In this document: piece by piece, positions 54,129 through 64,000 of the stretch | Position numbering within the stretch: position 1 is the stretch's first letter | How the letters are laid out: every line of letters begins with the position of its first letter | NCBI GenBank assembly: GCA_031002005.1 | Contig: CM061919.1 | Location: 19,787,687-19,851,686, forward strand | Source: Vandiemenella viatica | Taxonomy: Eukaryota > Arthropoda > Insecta > Orthoptera > Morabidae | Length of the DNA: 64,000 bases | Reading direction: 5' to 3' | Program-made: the position numbers and the translations under genes | The notes under the pieces: model-generated | The model's input: the letters and a program-made list of their open reading frames with translations, nothing else | Told to the model about the DNA's origin: nothing | Databases searched by the model: none

Positions 54129-54395
54129 GGGGAAAGGACGAGTAGACGATGGAGATCCATACCAGAACACGAAAAGAACATACAAGAAGATGAGAATGTT
54201 ATACAAGAAAAGGAGAATGACGTTCAAGCAAATGAGAATGACGTACAAAAGGCTGAGAATGACCCAGGAAGGGATGAAATTAATAATCAAGGTGAGGACA
54301 ATAATTTCTCCAAAGAAACTAAACATGACAGTAAAGTTAGTGTTTATTGGGAGGTAATTGATGATGGAAAGAATGAAGAAGAAAATAAGAAATAG
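54129..54395 (+). CDS. Acidic heptad-repeat open frame, partial, possible terminal exon
   Basis: The frame is open from the gap to a stop at 54393-54395, 88 visible residues. It starts GERTSRRWRSIPEHEKN, then has a 7-residue repeat (NIQEDEN, VIQEKEND, VQANEND, VQKAEND, about 54177-54263) and ends KVSVYWEVIDDGKNEEENKK. At DNA level this is an imperfect 21-bp tandem repeat, so other plus frames are also open, but only this one gives an acidic coiled-coil-like tail. It could be the last exon of a host gene, or the C-terminus of an LTR-element polyprotein whose rest is in the gap. I do not recognise the family. Confidence 0.4.
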   Translation, partial: GERTSRRWRSIPEHEKNIQEDENVIQEKENDVQANENDVQKAENDPGRDEINNQGEDNNFSKETKHDSKVSVYWEVIDDGKNEEENKK

Positions 54396-55439
54396 CTGCG
54401 TAAGGGATTAAACCTTTACTGGGAAGGAAGAATGTGACATTGGAAAAAAAAATTTCGGACAATCTTACACATGTAGAACCTTTCCGTTAGTGTGATTATT
54501 AGGGAACTGGAGTGCTTAAGGGGTCTACCACTTGAACACCCAACTTCTTCTTGTTACATTTTATTATTAGTGCATTATCTACGTTGTGGATTAGTTGATT
54601 TCCTTGTGATTTCTAGGATCTGTGGACTTCCTAATACCAATAGTACAAAGTCTATTTTTTTTAGAGTGGTTGGTTATTCTTGTTATTTTTAGGATCTGTT
54701 GGCTTCCCAAGTATTACTAACAGTACATTATCTACATTGTGGGTTGGTTTTTATTTAGTTGGAGGAATGTTAGGGAAAACACAAAAATAAATTATGTTAA
54801 TAACATATTTTCTCTCTTTTAAAGTCTAGACAAACACAAGTGAACCAATGATAAAATGTACATGGAATTGTGAAATAATTTTGTTATTGACTTTTGTACG
54901 GTAAAGACGTACAATGTAAAAACTATAAGGTATTTTTGCACTAATGACCATTCATTCAATTATGAAATCCAAGAGGAGAAGGATATACTTGTAATTTAGG
55001 TTTACGATATTTACTCAAATTACACTTGTAAACTTGTTTATTTGAGAAAATATCTGGAAGGGGTTGTCAAATTACAAGTACTTAGACCCCGCATTTCCTT
55101 TAGAATATAACAATCTTTGAATAACAAGTGAAGAGAGGAAGAGAAACAAGGAAGGTTAGCTGTTGCGTTAAGCAGTGGTATTATATTATATTGGCAGTGA
55201 TGTATTGGAATTGTGAAGTACAATAATAAAGGAAGTGCTGAATATTAAAGTAATATTTATTTTTGTTAAGGATTTTAATAAAGGAGGTACTGTATATTCA
55301 ATTAAAACATTATTAAAAACATAGTAATATGACATGACTTATGCATACAAGAGAGGATTGTTAAATGTAAATAAACGTTGTAGTTTGACAAGGTCTGTGG
55401 TATCAGTTAAATGATACGATGTTGATTTGAGGAGTTTGG
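54396..55439. other. Non-coding, AT-rich; approximate 76-bp duplication
   Basis: 'taggatctgt.g.cttcc' occurs at 54614 and 54690 (76 bp apart), and 'attatctac.ttgtgg' at about 54573 and 54728. This could be the 3' UTR of the preceding frame. Several AATAAA-like words occur (for example near 54786). Nothing else is recognised. Confidence 0.45.
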
Positions 55440-56067
55440 AACTTGGAACATATGTTTATCAGTCTTGAGCCATGGGGGTACTGCCCCACTTTTTCTTTTC
55501 CATGATTGGGCTGGTTGTTGTGTCGAGCTCACTGCTGGCATGGAAATATGCATCTTTCTCTGTGTCTGTATGCGTAAGTATGGTGATACCTTCCTTAAAT
55601 TTGTCTGTCTGGACCTATGAATTGCTGTTCCTCCCATATGTTTGTTTGTGCTTGTGTGGAGACGTATGGATTTGTGGGTGAGACCTAGTATGAATATGGA
55701 GGTTATGATATCTGTCTGATAGACAAGTGTCTATTGTTACTCATGATACCGGAGTCACATGTTACTAAATGACGGAAAGGGTTGCGGTGTGGGAGAGACG
55801 TGGCTGTGATCTCAAACTTCGCACATCTTGTAACTATTCAGTTTGTATCTAGCGTGTTCAGTCTTTTTCGTCCAGTTATGTGCATGTGTGTGGTGATGTA
55901 TAGAACTGTGTGAATGCATTGACATATGAGTTTATGCGCCATTCTATGATTTTTGGCGGGTCATGAGTGTTCTGTTTCACTTTTTAGTTGCCATGATTGG
56001 GCTAGTTGTTGAGTCAAGAGATCGCTGTAGGCATGGAAATGTACGTGTGTATGCGTCTCTCTGTGGT

Positions 56068-56101
<34 letters not shown>

Positions 56102-57140
56102 GTAAATGTGGTGATACCTTGCTTGTGTGAGGTGACGTATGGATTTGTGGGTGAGACCTAGTATGAATATGGGAGGTACTGCTACTCGTAGTACCTGGAG
56201 CAAATGTTACTGAATGGCAGAAAAGGCTTAGGTGTGGGATAGACGTGGCGGTGCTGATGTGAACAGTTTTGTACCTAGCACGCATGAGACTGGATGTAGT
56301 GAGGTGTGTAATGTGAGATAAATGAGATGAAATTGATGTGAAGAGTATGGTACCTGGAACATATGTTACTGATGATTTTTTGGTCAGTTATGAGCCTTGG
56401 GGTTTCTACCACACTTTTTCGTCGCCATGATTGGGCAGGTTGATGTGTCTATCTCGCTGTAGGCATGGAAATGTGAGTGTTTGGGCGTCTCTGTAAATAT
56501 GGTGATACATTACTTAAACTCTTCTGTCTGGAAGTATGATTTGCTGTTCCTGTTATTTTGAGCTTTTGTATGGAGATGTATGGATTTGTGGGTGGGACCT
56601 GATAGTCAAGTGTCTATTGCAACTCATGGTACACGGGTCACTTGTTACTGAATGGTAGAAAGGTTTGCGGTGTGGGAGAGACGAGTTGATGGTATATGTA
56701 ATCAATTGGGTTTGATGGACACTATTTATGGTATAAACACTTAGGTGTATGATGAAAATATACCATCTTTTGCACACCTTCTATCGCGCCAGGCTGATGA
56801 TATGTAAGGAGAGTTCTGTTTTACAGCCAGTCATGCGGCAAGAGAGTACTACACCACTTCTTTTGTTTCCATTATTGGTGCCGGTATTTGTGCTGAAATC
56901 TCTGTAGACTTGGACATGTGTATCAACATCTCTCATTGTGCATGTAAGCGTAAGATTGGTGAAACATGCCTTTAACTCGTCAGTCTGATGATTTTTGTAA
57001 CGATAGTTCTGTGCAGTTAATCAGTGGTAGCGACAATTCTGTCCCACTTCATCGTTTCCATGATGCTTTCTGTTAGTACTGTCGACCTCGCTGTATGCAT
57101 GTATAAGTGTGTGCGTGTGTCATTCCTCTGTGGATTTGGG
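55440..57140. repeat. Degenerate tandem array, about 4-5 units of 390-530 bp
   Basis: Each unit carries, in order, 'ccatgattgggct' (55501, 55993, 56427), 'ggcatggaaat' (about 55539, 56031, 56463), 'tggtgatac' (55581, 56109, 56500), 'tatggatttgtgggtg' (about 55666, 56138, 56579) and 'ggtgtggga.agacg'. Two more decayed units follow from about 56840 and 57020. A 31-T run (56069-56099) interrupts the second. There is no coding potential. Confidence 0.85.
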
Positions 57141-57424
57141 TCTAAAATATATGGCTATAGAATTATGCTCCCCATCAACGTGTGCTTCTAACCATCACTT
57201 CAGAGCTTAGGCAATTTCCCATTTCACTGTACCCTTTACAGATCACTGTCATTTGTGTTGGCATATGAATAATTTTTATCACGTTTTTCACTACATGAAC
57301 TTCGGAATAAAAATCATTTAACAGAGAGGGCGAAGTGAAGCGAAGGACTTGGGTACAAACCCGCAGTGAGACCATTGCTTGTATATAGTGGTGTTGTATG
57401 AAGTCCACATGTTCCGTACATCAA

Positions 57425-57640
57425 ATGCAAGGAGCAAAGGAGGGCAGCTAGATTTATCAGTGGAAAATATTCAATAAGTAAAATAATAAAGGAGCTGTGC
57501 CTGATGCCATTGGAAGAGTATCATGGTTGTATGTGACGTATAATGCTGTTAGAAAAGATATTGGTGGAATAACTCTGAATGGTGTATGGAGCCTAGGTTG
57601 ACCATACCCACAATCTGGCACATGACTTTAGGTGATGAGG
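57425..57640 (+). repeat. LINE C-terminal fragment (cargo-LINE family)
   Basis: 'ggagcaaaggagggcagctagatttatcagtgg' parallels the QRRAARFV block at about 33745. 'taaaggagctgtgcctgatgcc' parallels IQELDWDSL, and 'gaccatacccacaatct' parallels the 3' region. It is strongly decayed. Confidence 0.6.
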
Positions 57641-58099
57641 CCTGGATGTATAAAATATCCAAACACCCACTTTGATCTAACAATTTACGACAGTTCAAGT
57701 GTGAGTGCTATCTTCGGCGTAATAGAACTAGTTTCTGCACCTATGATGACATTTTGGATACTGTGGATGTATGGAGATTTTTCATGAAAATGTGGGTTAT
57801 GATGTTTATTTGATGAATAAGTTAGCTAAGAGCATTATGGTAACATTATCGTGGTTGGTTAAACAAAGCATGTAATTACAAACAAATGTCACACTTTGCT
57901 CCTGAATCCGAAGTTTGGCGTCAGATGGGAACATTCAAACCGAATGGAGAACTCTCCTGGGTCCTGATTGGTTGAAAAATAATTTCCTGGAAAAAGGGTA
58001 GAATTTTATTGGAAAACTGCTGTCGAACGCCCTAAGTGAGCATTTTGGTACTTGGAATCCCTGCTACTGATTAGGAGAAGACTGGGAATTTTGAATTTT
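57641..58099. other. Intergenic, nothing recognised
   Basis: Short frames only, with ordinary AT-rich sequence between two LINE scraps. It may be an insertion dividing one LINE copy, since the scrap downstream carries the next part of the same region. Confidence 0.4.
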
Positions 58100-58230
58100 C
58101 GGTTACCTTAACGCAGGAACCCTGTCAGTAACTGATGTAAATCAGTGGTTGGATTGGGAAATAACAGACTATCAGCACGAGCTGGCACTCGATTTCTTGC
58201 ATAAGGGAGTGGGTAAATTTTCTATATCCC
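58100..58230 (+). repeat. LINE 3' fragment (cargo-LINE family)
   Basis: 'aaccctgtcagtaactgatg' and 'ggttggattggga' match about 33795-33840. 'cacgagctggcactcgatttcttgcataagggagtgg' matches about 33958-33995. The intervening sequence is deleted. Confidence 0.7.
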
Positions 58231-58639
58231 CACCTTGACGCGTCAGTTTGTTCTGTGCCTTATCGTGACTCGATTATTATCACACAGGGCTGATGTTGTC
58301 CGATTCCTGAGGGGTGAAACTAGTAAGATTAACAGACGGTGTTTCGTTTCTGGGACTTACGTGCAGTGCTGTAAAATAAAGTTAAAAGGAAAGAATATGC
58401 CACTGCGTATATCTCACTGTTTCTAGTGATTTACTGATGAAATCTTTATACTGAGGAAGGATGACGGGTTTATGGAATTTCGTAAAGTGTAAGACAATAA
58501 ATGGATTGATTGAAAGCAGGAGAGATCTATGAACAAAGCAGAAAACACACAAAACTCATATTAATCTGGATTGCTGTTGTGTTGCAAGGGATTAATTGAA
58601 TCTTTAGACACAGTACAATACTGATTTATGATTGCTTCC

Positions 58640-58826
58640 GAAAGCATAACAGAATTGATACATAGATTGGTCTGGGTAGACAGACAATATGTGTTTGAAC
58701 TAGCTCGGAAAAAATATGAGTGTGATGAAATATTTTGTACCAATGACAGCGGAGATGAGATTAGAGACATAAGGTGTCGTACTGATGCTTATATGAATTC
58801 TTTCTTCCCTCGTTCCTTTCCATGAG
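58640..58826 (+). repeat. CR1/Jockey-type LINE C-terminus
   Basis: The frame ends EIRDIRCRTDAYMNSFFPRS (about 58755-58818), the same C-terminal signature as at 12555-12620 and 41318-41400. It is severely 5'-truncated. Confidence 0.75.
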
Positions 58827-58889
58827 TTTTTCAATGGTCAAATTTGAATCTTTGATTTTTTCAGCCTTGGTGTGGGAAAGGCTTTGTTA

Positions 58890-59130
58890 TCCATGTCAAA
58901 AGTATTTTCATGTGGGGCTCTTGTTCAAAGACTGAGTCTGTAGGGTTGAGAAACAGGCTTGAAAAAATTACAGGCTGATTGGTTTGACCTCAGTGGAGAG
59001 ATTAACATGTAACAACTTCAGAAATGTGTGTAGGGAAAGAAATTGGTTTTCACATCTACAACTTTGCATTAGGCAATGTTATTCATGTAAATCTAATTTA
59101 GTGGGCGTAGTTCAGATAAAATAGGCAGCG
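58890..59130 (+). repeat. LINE reverse-transcriptase fragment (cargo-LINE family)
   Basis: 'gattaacatgtaacaacttcagaaatgtgtgtagggaaagaaattggttttc' parallels about 32945-33000. 'ggcaatgttattcatgtaaatct' parallels about 33018-33040. The fragment lies before the KAFD motif and is decayed. Confidence 0.65.
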
Positions 59131-59134
59131 AAGT

Positions 59135-59829
59135 TAACGCCTTAGCAATAGGATAGAAATACACAAAGTTCATCGAGGTTGTAGACACATACATTAGGAA
59201 ATCACTGATTTGGGTTCAAAATATTAGATTCTCGCTTTGTTACATTGCACATAATTTAATAAATTAAAATAATGGGGGTTTGACAGAAATTCGCTGTTAA
59301 CGATTAATTATATTGGAATCCCACCGTACCGACGCTTATATATATTGTTTATCCTTTATTTCCGGTATACTGTAATATTTCACGCATATGATGCATGCCG
59401 TGCCATCTATCGGTGAACACGCCCTCTAGGTGCTGTTACCTGCTGATAATTATGTGACGGGCGAGAGCGCCCGGCTCAAATATTCGTCACATTGAGAAAG
59501 CGCGTACCGAGACCATGTTTTCGCAACATCTACTGGAGCGCGCATTCCAGAACAGAAATAATTATTGCCTTAGGGGTTGGGTTTTCCACATTAGCTCTGT
59601 CTCTCTCTTGGTGGGGTAGAATGTCTGCGCCCAAAGAATTTAAGCCCTTGGGAGATGCCGCTATCTCTAGAGCGCCCAAAGAACTAACGGTCTACCATCT
59701 TGTGACGTCTAACGACCTTGCCATCCATTGGTCCACGCAGAGAACTTATAACTGTGACGTAACGCGGACAAGTGTAATCTCTTTACGGATGTCCAAAGAG
59801 CTTATCAGGCTAACTCTATCCTTATATTA
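59135..59829. other. Intergenic; G+C-rich stretch 59395-59800 with an open plus frame
   Basis: A plus frame of 135 codons (59492-59899) has no recognised motif and runs into the RTE fragment on the other strand. 'gtgacgggcgagagcgcccggctcaaatattcgtcac' at about 59455-59491 is an imperfect palindrome. The stretch may be part of an unidentified repeat. Confidence 0.35.
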
Positions 59830-61110
59830 CTACTTACCAGCTTTCATTGTTTTGGTCTGTAATGCATTCCATTCGCCTTCGGTAGAGCTTCTTTCATAGT
59901 TACTTCTTAGACCTGGGTCTACCATTTCTGCAAATATTTCTCTCGTGCTAGATTTTTTCAGTTTATTCACTTCCAGTCTGGTCTGTTTATACTGATTCCT
60001 TATTCGCTTGAATTTCAGCATACATTTCATTTCTACAAAATTACGATCAGAGTCTATGTCTGCTCCTGGGTACGCTTTATAATCTAGAACTTGATTTTTG
60101 AATCTAGCTGATATCTGCCTGTATCCGCAGGACGATTTCAGGTGTATATCCTTCTTGTATTGTTCTTAAACAGTGTTTTTGTCACAACGAGCTTATATCT
60201 TTCACAAAATTCTAACAACCTGCTTCCTCGCTCATTTCTTTCTCCTAGACCAAAAAATCCTACAGTATTTCCTTCTATTCCTTCTCCCACTATTGCATTC
60301 CAAACACCCATGATTATTAGATTTTCCTCCACGTTCACATGTTGGATTAATTCCTCAATTTCAGCGCATATTTTCTGTATTTCTTCGTCATCTTCCTGTT
60401 ACGTTGGAATATACACTTGTACTAGTATGGTTGGGACGAACTTAGTTTCTAACCTCATCCGAATAATCCTTTCACTAAGCTGTTCATAATAACTTACCAG
60501 TTTCCCTACTTTCTTATTTATTACATCCTACACCAGTGACTCCACTGACTGATTATGTGCTAATTATCCTGTGTTCCCCAGGCCAGAAATCCTGTGCATC
60601 CTTCCATTTAATCTCACTAGTCCCAACAATATCTAACTTAAGTTATTCCATCTCCCTTTTTATGTTTTCTAACCTATCTGCCATATTCAGACTTCTAACA
60701 TTCCACGCTCCAACTCGTAGAATGTTTCTATCCATTCTGATGACTCCTCACTGAGAAGTCCCCACCCGGAGATCCGATTGGGGGACAATTTTACTTCCGG
60801 AATATTTTACCCAGGACGAGGCCATCATGATATGTGTAATTTGAGAGTATTACATATCCTCGGGATACCCTTTGGGTCTTTAATGCAGTGGTTTCCCGTT
60901 GCCTTCTGCATCCCCATGCCATTGGTCACTTCTGATTCATCCGCCTTTAGGGTTCGTTGCCAACCCTAGGGGCAAGAGGGTGCCCTGGACTGCTCCTTGC
61001 TATTCCGCCCTCCTTTCGGAGGCCGTTGGCATGCAGTGGGTAACTCTTTATTCGGGGACTCTTTTAGATGCCAGAGCCTTCTCCGTGCAAACAGGGTACA
61101 CCACAAGAAG
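59830..61110 (-). pseudogene. RTE-clade LINE 5' leader and endonuclease
   Basis: Minus strand: a G+C-rich leader (61110-60780), then RVGAWNVRSLNMADRLENIK (about 60720-60660), LDIVGTSEIKWKD (catalytic Glu region, about 60640), and LIIMGVWNAIVGEGIEGNTV (about 60320-60260). The family's usual GDWN is changed to GVWN, losing the catalytic Asp. GERNERGSRLLEFCERYKLV and the downstream EGEWNALQTKTMK (about 59870) follow. The RTE endonuclease nicks target DNA. Stops near 60640, 60540, 60400 and 60130 kill it. Its reverse transcriptase is absent here. Confidence 0.85.
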
Positions 61111-61783
61111 GAGAGGTTGATATTTGGTTGGAAAAGTCTAATATATTCTCTCTCAAACCTTTACACTATAAACTTACAAATCATTATATGTTCTTTAGTA
61201 AAATTTCTAAATTATATAACCGGTATATCAAAATGCTTGTTTTCTGCCAAACTCTTAGTGGAAATGAATGTGGAAAAATGCATTACATTTTGAAATTTTG
61301 ACATTTAGTTTTCGTTTTGTAACACCACAGACTGATTACATGAATATCGATGTGTTCGATATGCGCGATATCGCACGTGCGATATGGAGTATCGCAGGGG
61401 AGTAGTTGTTGGACGTTGGCGGAAAGATGGTGAGTGGTTACAGAGAAGTGTGCGCGCGGGAGTTGGTTCTGGAGTGTGCCATGTGCTCGGGGACACTAAG
61501 TTGTTTAAAAGGAACATTAAAACAGCTCCAGCCACTTTTGTAGCGATGTGAAAGGCAGTTTAAGTGTGACATGAGCATTACGGGGAATTATGGACTGTGA
61601 AGTGAAGTACTGTTAATTGATTAGCTGTAGTTATGACTGCATGATTGCGTTCACTACTTAACCGAACTTGCAATCTTCAGCATCTCGAAGACCGATTACC
61701 AATCACGTATATCTGGTGGTTTATGGCGGCGTGTTGTGTATCATCCTTTGAACCTTAACATAATAAAAGAGTCAGATATTATA

Positions 61784-61784
<1 letters not shown>
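61111..61784. other. Intergenic; CpG-rich palindromic cluster
   Basis: 61345-61400 has a dense set of GATATCGC/GCGATATC words with local palindromes. Sequence to 61560 is richer in CpG than its surroundings, then returns to AT-rich. No gene was recognised. Confidence 0.4.
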
Positions 61785-61851
<67 letters not shown>

Positions 61852-61874
61852 GTATATATATGTATATATATGTA
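61785..61874. repeat. (TA)n microsatellite
   Basis: About 90 bp of alternating TA with single C and G interruptions near 61851 and 61861. It directly abuts a LINE fragment. Confidence 0.98.
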
Positions 61875-62055
61875 TGCCTCATCACCAGTAAACGGCTTGT
61901 AGACTCCTATGACCCTCTCCACCCTCCTCCTGTCTTGCAATGAATCCCATTCCAGCTCTTTTATCATATCTGTTACTGATTGCATTATTCTATAATTTCC
62001 AGAAACAAATCTAGCAGCCCTTTCTTGCACCCTCTTCAACTCCTGTATTTGATAC
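61875..62055 (-). repeat. LINE C-terminal fragment (cargo-LINE family)
   Basis: The minus frame reads KRVQERAARFVSGNYRIMQS and VTDMIKELEWDSLQDRRRVE, closely parallel to the block at about 33740-33860, then YKPFTGDEAY running into the TA repeat. Confidence 0.85.
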
Positions 62056-62379
62056 TCAATATCATTTGTTTTATAGGTTCATCATGTTGATTTTGTCTCA
62101 TTTATGTCTAGTATTTCCTTAGCTGTTTGCGTTTGTTTATTTGCAAATGTAAGACGAGGCACCGCTTTGTATTTGATTTGTTACTCCTCCTATTCATACT
62201 AAAATTAAACACGCTTCCGTCTGTAATCCGTAAAGGGTACCCTATAAATAGCAGCTTACGGAAATTTTACATTGATAAAAGAGGACAGTATCGTTTCACC
62301 TTTTTCCCATAAACTTTTATTTTAATTTCAGATTTGAGGATAATTTTTAAATTATGCATAACACAGAATATATTAATTC

Positions 62380-63215
62380 CCGTTTGTTGATCTAGAGAAA
62401 GCTTTTGATAATGATAGGTGGGAAAAAATGTTCAAAATTTTAAAGACGTCGTTTCTCAAATACCGAGATAGAAGAATACTTTAAAATCTTTTTCAGAATA
62501 TAGTAGCTATAATAAAAGTAGAGAATCATGAAAGACACGCATTAGTTAAAAAGGGTGTGAGACAAGGTAGTAGTTTATCCCCATTAATATTCAACTTGTA
62601 TGTAGAAGAAGCAATAAAGGAAGTGAAAGAATGTTTGGAATGTGGTGTAAGTGTTCAAGGAGAGAAATTCGTATGATATGACTTGGTGACGACATTGTCT
62701 TGTTGGCAGAACAGGTTTAGGATATTGAGAAGTTATTGAATACCATGAACAAAATACTAAAAGAAGGTTTTGGATTAAATATAAACCAAAGCAAAACTAA
62801 AGTGATGAAATGTAGCAAATGTATAGAAATACTAGTAGATTAAATATAAAAATAGTGTAGGGTGCGATAGCAGAAGTTAGCGAATTCAGTTACTTCGGAA
62901 GAAAAATTACAACCGATGGCCGAAGCAGGAATGATGCTAAAATCAGAATAGCACTAGCGAAAACAGCTTTCATTATAAAGAGAAATCTTTTAGTTTCAGA
63001 CATTGATTTAGGACTCAGAAAGAACTTTTTAAAACTCTATGTGTGAAGGGAACAGTCGAAGGTAAGAACAGCAGAGGAAGACAGAGATTAGAATATATGA
63101 AGCAGATAACTGAAGACATGGGTTTTAAGGGGTATGTTGAGATTTAAATGTTAGCACAAGATAGAAAGGGATGGAGGATTGCATCAAAGCAGTCGAGAGA
63201 CTGATGACAGATATA
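62380..63215 (+). pseudogene. RTE-clade LINE reverse transcriptase, degenerate
   Basis: Plus strand: FVDLEKAFDNDRWEKMFKIL (about 62388-62445), VKKGVRQGSSLSPLIFNLYV (about 62548-62605), a degraded catalytic box (LGDDIVLLAEQ, normally FADD, about 62680-62710), and MNKILKEGFGLNINQSKTKV (about 62745-62805). The C-terminus near 63150-63200 resembles 'RKGWRIASKQS'. At least eight stops or shifts are present. It is the same family as 51815-53126. The 5' part before KAFD and most of the region around 63040 are missing. Confidence 0.87.
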
Positions 63216-64000
63216 TTTATATTAATGAGTAATTATGTCCAATTATCAATAGTCAACAACAACAGTGCAAACAAAATTAGTAATATAAATACTTTCTGAC
63301 TGTCATCACCTGATCTCGGATACAATTAAGAAAGAGAAATGTATCGAGTTTTTCCTCGCCCTAGCGGTTATCATCAAGTGAGTTGATCAGTGGACTGTCA
63401 CTATGTAAATACAGAAGTTGCAATACAATATTGAACTAGTCCTTCTCTACCCAGTGATATATTGCACCACCCCCACGATCTCACTTAAAGTTATCCTTAA
63501 TTTTTATTTCCACCTAGTTGGTGTAAACCAATAGTACCGACGCGGATTAAGAACAACGCTACTTTAGAGATTATTTTAGAGATATATGAGAGGCTTTTAA
63601 CTTAGATGCAGAGAACTTTAAAGTAATAAAAGGAGCCATCACCGAACTTTACGATGAAGTACGTGTAAATTGTTTTTCTGACTGTCATCTCGTACAATGG
63701 TCCTGCGTAAGCAGCGTCACGATAGTTTCCGAACACTGTACAATGTTAGTACAGTGTCAGTAAGCAAAGTGATTGGGAGACATAAATCGCTCGCAGTGCC
63801 AGTTGCTCAACCACCAACGATTTGTGAGGTTACATCAAAGCGGAGAGAAATTTTCGTGAACAAATGAACAATACTTTTTGCACATGAAATAATTTATGTT
63901 TTCAGAAAGATTGAAAAAATAAAAAAAACACATAGCAGGGCAATCAAAAATAAATCTGAGTTAGGTTTTTTTAAAAAAAAAACAAAAAAAAACACTGCTT
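63216..64000. other. Intergenic, nothing recognised
   Basis: AT-rich sequence without coding motifs. An A-rich stretch is at 63925-63995. The window ends inside it. Confidence 0.5.

Noticed and set aside
53053..54395. Long open frames of about 350-430 codons spanning the N run
   Set aside because: They exist only because N has no stop codons. Only the 88 codons after 54129 are real sequence.
59492..59899. 135-codon plus frame as a host gene
   Set aside because: There is no motif or signal, its end overlaps the RTE pseudogene on the other strand, and it lies in unclassified repeat-like sequence.
61779..62039. Single protein frame ending in a Tyr/Ile run
   Set aside because: The Tyr/Ile part is a translated TA microsatellite. 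Only the LINE C-terminal portion is real homology.

Overview
The window looks like repeat-dominated nuclear DNA of an arthropod, most likely an insect with a large genome; an orthopteran would fit, but that is inference. There are no prokaryotic operons. Nearly every recognisable coding stretch belongs to a transposable element (TE), most of them broken, and many elements sit inside one another. One assembly gap of exactly 1000 N lies at 53127-54126. I found no intact host gene. The only candidate for a non-TE exon is an acidic open frame beside the gap (54129-54395).

Layout. 1-10182: a probable hAT-like outer element (153-10174, 8-bp target duplication) holds a dead LINE 3' fragment. That fragment was split once by a clean hAT transposon (1140-3889, 8-bp duplication) and again by a minus-strand Tx1/L1-like LINE (about 4007-9525). 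10183-16140: two inverted copies of a composite repeat family (long-armed palindrome, pyrimidine-rich tandem units, a 'GAAGTCGGTT' end), plus a tRNA-derived SINE with a 13-bp duplication. 16141-26400: one minus-strand CR1/Jockey-type LINE (its 3' end displaced to 12468-12629) interrupted by a Penelope-like element (16453-24806, 11-bp duplication, inverted 5' segment). The Penelope element is itself interrupted by a 6.5-kb LINE insertion that contains a nearly intact Jockey element with a 25-A tail.

27350-35600: SINE-like pieces, another CR1-type LINE, a short hairpin insertion with an 11-bp duplication, and a Tc1 transposase remnant. The Tc1 remnant is split by two opposite-facing copies of one non-autonomous element with PIF/Harbinger-like ends (30185-32192 and 32270-34718). 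Both copies carry the same dead LINE as cargo, and the 77 bp between them is still Tc1 coding sequence. 37978-41225: a fold-back element with 1-kb inverted arms, ends resembling the RAG/Transib heptamer (CACAGTG and CAAAGTG) and a 5-bp GC-rich duplication (CGACG). Its left arm contains a MITE and a SINE, and the right arm preserves the empty sites of both.

44410-49230: a minus-strand Helitron with recognisable ends but deleted catalytic regions, carrying a 226-bp hAT MITE and a SINE. 49231-64000: RTE-clade LINE fragments (51815-53126, 59830-61110, 62380-63215), the gap, the acidic frame, a degenerate tandem array of about 400-530-bp units (55440-57140), LINE scraps and a TA microsatellite.

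The elements do not work together as a pathway. What the region records is relative insertion order. The most intact coding unit is the Jockey element (ORF2 at 21176-23899 is open, with its endonuclease and reverse transcriptase motifs in place). The most unusual structures are the cargo-bearing Harbinger-like pair and the Transib/RAG-like fold-back.
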